NCBI GenBank assembly: GCA_017991025.1
Contig: JAGNMT010000323.1
Location: 1-5,122, forward strand
DNA: 5,122 nucleotides
Source: Verrucomicrobiales bacterium
Lineage (GTDB): Bacteria > Verrucomicrobiota > Verrucomicrobiia > Verrucomicrobiales > DEV007
Reading direction: 5' to 3'
A model generated the notes under the pieces. The model saw only the letters and a program-made list of their open reading frames with translations. It ran no database searches and was not told the origin of the DNA. Below are positions 1-5,122 of this stretch, one piece after another; position 1 is the stretch's first letter; each line of letters begins with the position of its first letter. Made by a program: the position numbers and the translations under genes.

Positions 1-536
1 TCACCTGTCACGAGGGAAAACTGGCTGACCTGGTTTCCCTGCTAAATACGCACCGGCTCGATCTGGTCCTTTCGGATGAACCTGCCTCTCCGGGTGCGTC
101 CGGTAAAGTGTTCAATCATCCTCTCGGGACCTGCGATGTTACCTTTTGTGCCAGGCCGGAATTGGCCCACACACTGAAGGGCCGGTTTCCGCGGAACCTT
201 GATGCTGCTCCCGCTCTCCTTCCCACCCAGAATTGCAGCTTGAGGCGCGACCTCGAAAAATGGTTCAGAAGCGTCGAAGTCGAACCGCGGATCGTGGCAG
301 AATTTGAGGATGCTGCGTTGACAAAAATTGTGGCCTCGGACGGGCTCGGGTTCATCGCCGTTCCCACGCTGGTGATGTCAGAAGCGATCGAGCGTTACGG
401 TTTTGTGCCGATAGGCCGGACCAAGGAAGTCGAGACGCACTTTTACGCGATTACCGCAGAGAGACGATTCACCCATCCGGCGATCCTCGCGATGACACAG
501 AATTTTCGTATCGGCAAAAGCAGGAAAAAGTTCTAA
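1..536 (+). CDS. nhaR: LysR-family transcriptional regulator, NhaR-like, 5'-truncated by window edge
   Basis: The reading frame is open from the left edge (first full codon at 3) to a TAA at 534-536, giving 177 visible residues. It matches the C-terminal effector-binding domain of NhaR, the LysR-type activator of the Na+/H+ antiporter gene nhaA in enterobacteria. Recognisable blocks are LDLVLSD (visible residues 19-25), the SLRRDLEKWF stretch (79-88), EFEDAALTKIV (100-110), the APTL-like VPTLV (120-124) and the TAERRFTHPAI segment (151-161). E. coli NhaR is about 300 residues, so roughly 120 are missing. These include the whole winged helix-turn-helix and the linker helix, which lie left of the window. 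The GTG at 108 is internal to the conserved domain and is not the start. The basic C-terminus (GKSRKKF) ends 22 nt from the oppositely oriented selB. The family call is strong. The regulated genes and ligand cannot be told from here. Confidence 0.85.
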   Translation, partial: TCHEGKLADLVSLLNTHRLDLVLSDEPASPGASGKVFNHPLGTCDVTFCARPELAHTLKGRFPRNLDAAPALLPTQNCSLRRDLEKWFRSVEVEPRIVAEFEDAALTKIVASDGLGFIAVPTLVMSEAIERYGFVPIGRTKEVETHFYAITAERRFTHPAILAMTQNFRIGKSRKKF

Positions 537-544
537 CACGGTAA

Positions 545-569
545 TATCGGAGATTGGTTCACTCCGGTA
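545..569. terminator. weak hairpin at the convergent gene ends
   Basis: CGGAG at 548-552 pairs with CTCCG at 562-566 around a 9-nt loop. On the + strand the stem extends through a T-G wobble to 545/569, giving about 8 bp. It begins 8 nt after the stop codon of the rightward regulator gene and includes the stop codon of leftward selB (561-559) in its loop. Neither side has a run of Us, so it is not a classical intrinsic terminator. It is the only structure seen where both converging transcripts need to end, so it may assist termination or protect a 3' end. The call is tentative. Confidence 0.25.
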
Positions 570-2505
570 AACGGCGATTATCCCCTTCCCTCACTGTCAC
601 CTTCTCCTCATCGAGCTTTTCCAGGAGCGGCATGAGAATACGTCGAACCGTACCCGTGTGCTGGCGCAGGTCACTCGCGGTGGCGCGGCCGTTGTCCCTG
701 AGGTATTCGACGATCTGCGACTTGATCCGCTCGTAACCGACGCTGGAAATCACGGTCTTCGGATCGAGTTCCACCACTTCACCCATGTTCACGAGAAAGC
801 GGAGCGCCTTTTCCTCGGCAGCATTGGTCGCCGTTTCGCCCTTGTTCGGCGGCGAGATCAAATCTGAGGTGAGCCGTTTGCGGACCAGTTCACCGGCCTT
901 GATCAATTCGGGCGGGAGTTTCGGTTGATGCAAACGGTGGCGAATATTCGAACCGGCTTTGGCAAAATCTCCCGCGAGCAGTCCCGCTAGAAGCACGTCG
1001 AAAAACTTCGCTGAAGGCAATTCCGGAATCATCATCGCCCGCAGATCGCGGAGCGGGAGGCCTAGTTGATCAGGGTGTGCGCGATGGACCGCCTGCACTT
1101 TTTCCGCAGCGAGACGCGATACACGTTTCCACCAGACTGCTTCGAAGACCCACTCGCCACTGAGTTGCACTTCGCCGTTCGCGGCCATAGCCTCGATGCC
1201 AGCACGAATTTCCGCGAAGCTGAAACGTGACTTGGCAAGGAGCGAAGGACGAAAGGCGGCCTTGTCCCGCAACAACTGGGAACGTAGGAGCACGTCGAGA
1301 TCGTCGTGATGATCTCGACGTGCCTCAAGCAACGCTGCCTGAAAGGGTTTGCGAAAAGCCCTCCGGTTTGCATCCTCGTCAAGGACGACTCCACCGGCGA
1401 GAGTGAGCCCGGCCGAGGCATCACGGAGGACGAAGCGATCCCCGACAAAGACATAGACGGGATCAGAAAATCGGAGTTCGGCGAGGACGGATTCACCCGG
1501 CTCGAGTGAACGCTGCCCGAGGAAATGGAGCCGGGCTCGGCGTCCGGTGCTGCCATAATGAACCATCACTTCCCTTCCCGTGCGGAGGGCTCGGGTCGAC
1601 TTTCGGTCTCCGCGAATCCCGCGATCTGACTTCGTGATTATCACATCGATCGCGGTGACGGCATTCCCGAGACCCAACAGGGTGAGAACGTCACCTCGTC
1701 CCACCCCGAACCGGGCCGCTTCGCCCGAGTCCCGGACCGCGATCCCGGCCAGGTTGAGCGCCGTCCTGGTTCCGGGAGCAACCGAATCAGTGATCTTTCC
1801 ATGGGATTGAGCACTGCGGACGTGTGTCTCAAGACCGGCGGGTTGCACCACCATTTCACGGCCGACCTTAAGCGATCCATCGATGAGCGTCCCTGTCACA
1901 ATGGAGCCAACGCCTTTCAGGGAAAAGGCGCGGTCCACCGGCAACCTTGGTTTGCCGCTGTCACGGACTGGATCCGCCGTCGTGAGGAGACTGGCGATGG
2001 TGCGGCGCAGGAGATCCATCCCCTGCCCGGTGTGTGAGGAGACGGGGACGACCGGCGCACTCTCCCAGGCACCACCTGCGAGATTCTCTTTCAGGTCTTC
2101 AAGGACGAGTTCGAGATCTTCCACCAGATCGACCTTGGTCAGGGCGATCACGACACGCTTCACCCCGAGGTATTGGAGGATCTGATAGTGCTCCTCCGTC
2201 TGCGGCATCCATCCGTCGTCCGCCGCGACGATAAACAGGGCGAGGTTGATCGCGCCGACACCGGCAACCATGTTTTTGACAAAGTCGGAATGCCCGGGGA
2301 CATCGACAACACCGACGACCAGTTTGTCTCCGCTCCCGTCCGTCGCCTCCAGATCGAGCTCGGCGAAACCGAGTTCGATCGTCATGCCACGCCGCTTTTC
2401 TTCAGGCAGTCGGTCGGGGTCCGTGCCGGTGAGGGCGAGAATCAGGGAACTTTTGCCGTGGTCAATGTGACCGGCGGTTCCGAGAATGAAGTGACGAATG
2501 GGCAT
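559..2505 (-). CDS. selB: selenocysteine-specific translation elongation factor SelB
   Basis: SelB is the EF-Tu-like GTPase that brings selenocysteyl-tRNA(Sec) to the ribosome at UGA codons marked by a SECIS hairpin. Counting from the chosen ATG at 2505 (648 aa), the GTPase motifs are complete: G1 GHIDHGKS (12-19), G2 GMTIELGF (40-47), G3 DVPGH (68-72), G4 TKVD (123-126) and G5-like SSHTGQG (156-162). DRLPEEK just before G2 is typical of SelB. EF-Tu-like domain II starts near the VDRAFSLKGVGSIVTGT segment (about 189-205). Domain III contains GDRFVLRDASAGLTLAGG (about 355-372), close to the equivalent E. coli segment. Residues from about 400 to the end form the mostly helical C-terminal winged-helix domain IV that binds SECIS RNA. 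A polar linker rich in P, N, T and E lies near 547-566. The length is slightly above E. coli SelB (about 614). The start at 2505 is chosen because the family's conserved HFILGTAGH-like block begins there. An in-frame ATG at 2538, 3 nt after the permease stop, would add 11 residues. It is the last gene of the leftward operon. Confidence 0.95.
   Translation of the reverse strand: MPIRHFILGTAGHIDHGKSSLILALTGTDPDRLPEEKRRGMTIELGFAELDLEATDGSGDKLVVGVVDVPGHSDFVKNMVAGVGAINLALFIVAADDGWMPQTEEHYQILQYLGVKRVVIALTKVDLVEDLELVLEDLKENLAGGAWESAPVVPVSSHTGQGMDLLRRTIASLLTTADPVRDSGKPRLPVDRAFSLKGVGSIVTGTLIDGSLKVGREMVVQPAGLETHVRSAQSHGKITDSVAPGTRTALNLAGIAVRDSGEAARFGVGRGDVLTLLGLGNAVTAIDVIITKSDRGIRGDRKSTRALRTGREVMVHYGSTGRRARLHFLGQRSLEPGESVLAELRFSDPVYVFVGDRFVLRDASAGLTLAGGVVLDEDANRRAFRKPFQAALLEARRDHHDDLDVLLRSQLLRDKAAFRPSLLAKSRFSFAEIRAGIEAMAANGEVQLSGEWVFEAVWWKRVSRLAAEKVQAVHRAHPDQLGLPLRDLRAMMIPELPSAKFFDVLLAGLLAGDFAKAGSNIRHRLHQPKLPPELIKAGELVRKRLTSDLISPPNKGETATNAAEEKALRFLVNMGEVVELDPKTVISSVGYERIKSQIVEYLRDNGRATASDLRQHTGTVRRILMPLLEKLDEEKVTVREGDNRRLPE
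1290..1323. repeat. perfect 13-bp inverted repeat (hairpin) inside selB
   Basis: The arm at 1290-1302 (gcacgtcgagatc) and the arm at 1311-1323 (gatctcgacgtgc) are exact reverse complements, separated by 8 nt. In the selB mRNA this would give a stable 13-bp stem with an 8-nt loop. It encodes residues about 395-406 of SelB (the ARRDHHDDLDVL stretch), at the join between the EF-Tu-like domains and the C-terminal winged-helix region. No U-tract follows on either strand, so it does not look like an intrinsic terminator. Its function is unknown. It may be a palindrome tolerated in a charged helix or an RNA regulatory element. Confidence 0.8.
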
Positions 2506-2541
2506 GGGCTTCGGGACCGGGAAGGAAACGCAAAACATCCC

Positions 2542-3462
2542 CTACCGCAACCACCGGCGCAGCAAGGTCGAAAAGAGATCGCCGATGACAATCACGGAAC
2601 CTCCGAGGATGACATAAAACAGCATCTGATCCCAGAAAAAGCCCTTCGAAAGGGCAATCAATTTACCGAGCGTCAGCAGCCCGAGCATCCCGAGGACGGT
2701 GGCGTCTTTGACGCAGGTCTCCCAACGATAGAAAAAGTAGATGAGGAAACGATTGAAAACCGCCGGAAACATCGTCGTGCCGAAGACGGAAAATCTCCCT
2801 GAGCCGGACGAATATGCCTGAACGGCGGCGTCCTCGTCCCCATTCTCAACGGCCTCTCCGAAGAGGCGGCCGAGGATACCGAGGTTATGAATCGCGAGCG
2901 CAAGCACCAGCGGCCAGACCTGCAGTCCGAGGAGAGAGAGCAGCAAAAAGGCGATGAGGTATTCCGGAACGGATCGACAAAGGACAAATCCAAATCGCAC
3001 GAGCGGCCCGACCAGCTTCCACGCCGCGGCAGTGAAGCGGTTCGATCTTCCTGAGGCGATCCCGAAAGGATCTACTCGGGCCAGACGCCGACTCCCGAGA
3101 GGCAGCAGGGGCAGCACGAACGCCCCCGCAAGAATGATCGCTACCGTCGCAATGCCGAATGTGGTCATGAGGGCGAGAAAACCCTCATCGGTGAGAAGGC
3201 CCCACGCCCACTGCAGGGCGTCGCTCCAGTCTCCCGACTTCCGCACCGGAGCCGGCACCAGTTCCCCGGCGAAGTTTTTGAAATTAATCCAGCGCCGCTC
3301 CGCAGTAAGACGGCCAAGGAGCGGGGAACTGGTCACCCACGCCCAGGTAATCGCGATCAGGACGATGAGCCCGCTGATCCGGAGATACGGACACCTATCC
3401 CGCTGCCGTCGCAATTCCGCGATCCGAGAGGAACGAGCGAGGGTGGATGCAGAGACGCTCAT
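2542..3462 (-). CDS. phnE: PhnE-like ABC transporter permease (second permease)
   Basis: This is an inner-membrane permease subunit of the phosphonate/phosphite-type (PhnE/PtxC) ABC importer family, 306 aa from the chosen ATG. After a basic N-terminus there is one hydrophobic segment (about 27-44) and a periplasmic-type loop (about 46-92). Next comes a long hydrophobic stretch (about 93-122), then the family's typical RSVPEYLIAFLLLSLLG block (163-179). The cytoplasmic coupling (EAA-type) loop follows around 200-235 (GRLFGEAV to the SSGSGRF and MFP segments). After it come YRWETCVKDATVLGMLGL (245-262) and a last hydrophobic segment (about 280-297). The start at 3462 makes an ATGA overlap with the upstream permease stop and has a strong GGGAGGA ribosome site 8 nt ahead. 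The longer frame to 3516 and the ATG at 3471, which sits inside that ribosome site, are less likely. It is clearly diverged from the first permease, so the two probably form a heterodimeric channel driven by the PhnC-like ATPase. The substrate is uncertain: phosphonate by family, selenium oxyanion by operon context. Confidence 0.88.
   Translation of the reverse strand: MSVSASTLARSSRIAELRRQRDRCPYLRISGLIVLIAITWAWVTSSPLLGRLTAERRWINFKNFAGELVPAPVRKSGDWSDALQWAWGLLTDEGFLALMTTFGIATVAIILAGAFVLPLLPLGSRRLARVDPFGIASGRSNRFTAAAWKLVGPLVRFGFVLCRSVPEYLIAFLLLSLLGLQVWPLVLALAIHNLGILGRLFGEAVENGDEDAAVQAYSSGSGRFSVFGTTMFPAVFNRFLIYFFYRWETCVKDATVLGMLGLLTLGKLIALSKGFFWDQMLFYVILGGSVIVIGDLFSTLLRRWLR
2636..2655 (-). terminator. 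terminator-like hairpin inside the end of the second permease gene
   Basis: Read on the minus strand, GCCCTT and AAGGGC (2655-2650 and 2646-2641) form a perfect 6-bp stem with a 3-nt loop, immediately followed by five Ts (2640-2636). This is the architecture of a short intrinsic terminator. It lies within codons for the ALSKGFFW stretch, about 95 nt before the permease stop and 100-135 nt ahead of selB. Ribosomes translating the permease would normally melt it, so any effect would be partial or conditional. The short stem and U-run make chance plausible. Confidence 0.3.
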
Positions 3463-4331
3463 ACCGCACATCCTCCCGGGGTTACGTGAAGGCGCTTCCT
3501 GATCGAAGCCCCCCACAGATCCACCACGACTATCATTGCGATCAGCAGATAGAGATAGGTCCAGACCTCGCGGTAGTAAAACTCCTCGTGGGAGAGTTCG
3601 ATGTAGAGCCCTATCGTCTCAATCCCGACAAATCCCAGAACGGCGGATGAACGCAACGCACATTCGAAACGGTAGAAGGCGTAAGTGATCAGGTTAGGGA
3701 GGGCCCGCGGGAAAATGCCGACGAGAAAGACCTGAACAGGGCCGTGCCCGATCGCCTTGAGCGCCTGCGCCGAGTCTCTCGCCTCCTCATCGATGAGTTC
3801 CGAAAACACCTTTCCCAGCGTGCCGGAAAAGGGAAGCGCGAGCGCGATCATCCCCGCAAGCGGAGAAACTCCCATCGCAGACAGAAAGAGAAGCGCCCAG
3901 ATCAATTCGTGAATCGAACGGATTAGACTCATGAAGAGGCGGGAAATGCCGTAGAGTGCCCTCAGAAGAAAAAGGGTCCGCCGACCAGAGGGTTCCGGCC
4001 ACCAGGCCGAGGAGCCGAGAAATCCTAACACCAGTGCCGTCGGCACCGCCAGGCTCATCGCCCCGAAGGCAAATTTGAGCGTCAGGAAGAGCCCTCTGAT
4101 CCCCTTCCACCAGATCGGTTCCGCATCGTCCGGGACGTTGGTATCTTCGTAGTCAAAGGCCGGATGCAGGGCGGCACTGAAAAATTCGCCGGTGCGTTCC
4201 CAGTGCCGTGCATCGGGCGGAACAAGACCGGCGGGTGCAAGACCGAGCGACCAGACGCAGAGAAAAAAGACAAGCGCTAGGCCGAACAGGACCCAGCGTT
4301 TCAGTCCGTATTTTCCGGGATCCCTTTTCAT
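3459..4331 (-). CDS. phnE: PhnE-like ABC transporter permease (first permease)
   Basis: This is an inner-membrane permease of the PhnE/PtxC ABC importer family, 290 aa, close to the usual family length. Hydrophobic segment 1 is at about 13-29. It is followed by a loop of about 48 residues rich in aromatic and acidic residues, then hydrophobic segments at about 79-106, 131-153 and 155-169. The family hallmark RSIHELIWALLF is at 138-149. The EAA-type coupling loop is at about 178-212, with SAQALKAIGHGPVQVF and IFPRALP. YAFYRFECALRSSAVLGFVG (217-236) follows, with a final hydrophobic segment at about 257-275. The ATG at 4331 is 12 nt after the ATPase stop, with only a weak GGA ribosome site. The TGA at 3461-3459 overlaps the start of the second permease (ATGA), indicating translational coupling and equal subunit production. 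As with its partner, the family points to phosphonate or a related oxyanion, while the selB linkage suggests selenium. Confidence 0.9.
   Translation of the reverse strand: MKRDPGKYGLKRWVLFGLALVFFLCVWSLGLAPAGLVPPDARHWERTGEFFSAALHPAFDYEDTNVPDDAEPIWWKGIRGLFLTLKFAFGAMSLAVPTALVLGFLGSSAWWPEPSGRRTLFLLRALYGISRLFMSLIRSIHELIWALLFLSAMGVSPLAGMIALALPFSGTLGKVFSELIDEEARDSAQALKAIGHGPVQVFLVGIFPRALPNLITYAFYRFECALRSSAVLGFVGIETIGLYIELSHEEFYYREVWTYLYLLIAMIVVVDLWGASIRKRLHVTPGGCAV
3471..3477 (-). promoter_or_regulatory. ribosome binding site of the second permease
   Basis: The minus strand reads GGGAGGA here, a near-perfect Shine-Dalgarno match, ending 8 nt before the ATG at 3462. It lies inside the last codons of the first permease and decides the start of the second. 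The ATG at 3471 overlaps this site and is too close to use it. Confidence 0.8.
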
Positions 4332-4343
4332 TGATCCAACGAT

Positions 4344-5117
4344 TCAAGCGTCACGTATCATTTCCTCTTCGCTGAGATTATAGAGAGCGCTCTGATCCGA
4401 CCCGCTCAGGTCCCCCGCCGCACCGTCGAACACGATTTGCCCCTTCCTCATGCCAATGAGTCGGGGGAAAAATTCCTTCGCGAGTTGGAGATCATGAAGG
4501 CTAACACACAGGGTAAACCCTTGCTCGACGGAAAGCTCGCAGAGCAGCTTCACCGTATCCCGCGCCCTCGCGGGATCAACACTGGAGACAGGTTCGTCAG
4601 CGAGGAGAGCTTCCGGATGCTGGAAAAGCGCCCTTGCGATTGCGACACGCTGCTGCTGGCCGCCGGAGAGCTGGGCAACGCGGGAGTAGAGCTTTTCCTC
4701 GATCCCGACCCGGTCAAGGATCTCGTGAATTTCAAGCAGATCGACGCTGGATGGCAAGAGCAGATCGCGCAGCGACCGCATCGCTCCGCGCCTGCCGCCC
4801 TTTCCCAGAATGATGTTCTGCACAGCAGTAAGATTCGGGACGAGCCCGAGATGCTGGGGAATCGTTGCGATCGTTGTCCGGAGATGACGCAAATCACGCG
4901 GCCCAAGATTTCCGACTTCATTCCCGAACACAGCGAGCGTTCCCTCATCGGGAGCCCGCATCGTGTTGAGCATCCGAATGAGGCTGGTCTTGCCACTTCC
5001 ACTGGGACCGATCAGGGCGATTTGCTCTCCACTATCTACTTCAAATGAGACGCCGTCGACCGCGCGGAGGCTTCCGAAGCGGCAGGCCACATTCTGAAGA
5101 TAGAAGGCGGTAGACAT
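4344..5117 (-). CDS. phnC: PhnC-like ABC transporter ATP-binding protein
   Basis: This is the cytoplasmic ATPase subunit that powers import through the two PhnE-like permeases, 257 aa, normal for PhnC. All nucleotide-binding motifs are intact: Walker A GPSGSGKT (37-44), Q-loop Q88 in IPQH, signature LSGGQQQRVAIARA (150-163), Walker B ALLADE with catalytic E175, D-loop SSVD (178-181) and switch histidine H208 in SLHD. The D-loop reads SSVDP where many PhnC proteins have ASLDP, a minor variation. The C-terminal FDGAAGDL...LY pattern (230-246) also matches the PhnC end. The start at 5117 fits the family, but only 5 nt of upstream sequence is visible and the frame stays open, so a slightly earlier start cannot be excluded and no ribosome site can be assessed. 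It is the first gene of the operon within the window. A periplasmic binding-protein gene (phnD-like) would be expected just to the right. Assignment to this transporter family is firm, the substrate is not. Confidence 0.9.
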   Translation of the reverse strand: MSTAFYLQNVACRFGSLRAVDGVSFEVDSGEQIALIGPSGSGKTSLIRMLNTMRAPDEGTLAVFGNEVGNLGPRDLRHLRTTIATIPQHLGLVPNLTAVQNIILGKGGRRGAMRSLRDLLLPSSVDLLEIHEILDRVGIEEKLYSRVAQLSGGQQQRVAIARALFQHPEALLADEPVSSVDPARARDTVKLLCELSVEQGFTLCVSLHDLQLAKEFFPRLIGMRKGQIVFDGAAGDLSGSDQSALYNLSEEEMIRDA

Positions 5118-5122
5118 GATGA

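Noticed and set aside
545..569. Possible SECIS element with the selB TGA (561-559) as a selenocysteine codon
   Set aside because: A bacterial SECIS stem lies downstream of the UGA, but here the TGA is in the loop. SelB is already full length, and readthrough would only add a few residues into the convergent gene.
2173..2802. Rightward 209-residue open frame antisense to selB and the second permease
   Set aside because: It runs opposite the conserved SelB GTPase domain, is very rich in polar and charged residues, matches no family I recognise and has no ribosome site I could identify. It is explained as the mirror of selB and permease codon use.
2954..3502. Rightward 182-residue open frame antisense to the second permease
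   Set aside because: Its composition is rich in R, S and P, as expected from the reverse complement of a hydrophobic GC-rich gene, and it has no recognisable domain.
3463..3516. N-terminal extension of the second permease (starts at 3516 or 3471)
   Set aside because: The ATG at 3471 lies inside the GGGAGGA ribosome site and the one at 3516 is deep in the upstream gene. The ATG at 3462 has ideal spacing and an ATGA overlap.
4317..4326. Short palindrome GGGATCCC near the start of the first permease
   Set aside because: It is an 8-bp palindrome within codons, expected by chance, with no associated motif.
4437..5048. Rightward 203-residue open frame antisense to the ABC ATPase gene
   Set aside because: Long antisense frames opposite ABC ATPase genes are common. 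The protein shows no domain, and the opposite strand has a complete set of nucleotide-binding motifs.

Overview
The window reads as ordinary, densely packed bacterial chromosome with GC in the upper fifties by eye. A probable Gram-negative host is suggested by the NhaR-type LysR regulator and by a binding-protein-dependent PhnC/PhnE-type importer. The phylum cannot be fixed from this sequence. Some flavour of the SelB and regulator proteins would fit Verrucomicrobiota or Proteobacteria, but that is only an impression. No rRNA, tRNA, CRISPR array, insertion sequence or phage gene is visible.

Layout: positions 1-536 hold the 3' part of a rightward LysR-family regulator gene resembling nhaR, cut by the left edge. 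Everything to its right, 559-5117, is one tightly packed leftward transcription unit. In transcription order it is a PhnC-like ABC ATPase (5117-4344), a PhnE-like permease (4331-3459), a second, divergent PhnE-like permease (3462-2542, ATGA overlap with the first) and the selenocysteine-specific elongation factor selB (about 2505-559). Gene junctions are 12 nt, a 4-nt overlap, and 3 or 36 nt depending on the selB start. The operon promoter, and any substrate-binding protein gene, must lie beyond the right edge. The regulator and selB converge with only 22 nt between their stop codons.

Working together: by family these transporter genes would be called a phosphonate importer. Being co-transcribed with selB, with no C-P lyase gene in sight, makes a selenium oxyanion (selenate or selenite) a more attractive substrate. 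The transporter would then supply selenium for selenocysteine synthesis, and SelB would deliver Sec-tRNA to recoded UGA codons. This is an inference from context. The window shows no selA, selC, selD, selenoprotein gene or periplasmic binding protein.

Two nucleotide-level structures are not explained by the coding content. One is a perfect 13-bp inverted repeat inside selB (1290-1323). The other is a terminator-like hairpin with five Us inside the end of the second permease gene (2636-2655), placed where it could lower selB expression relative to the transporter.
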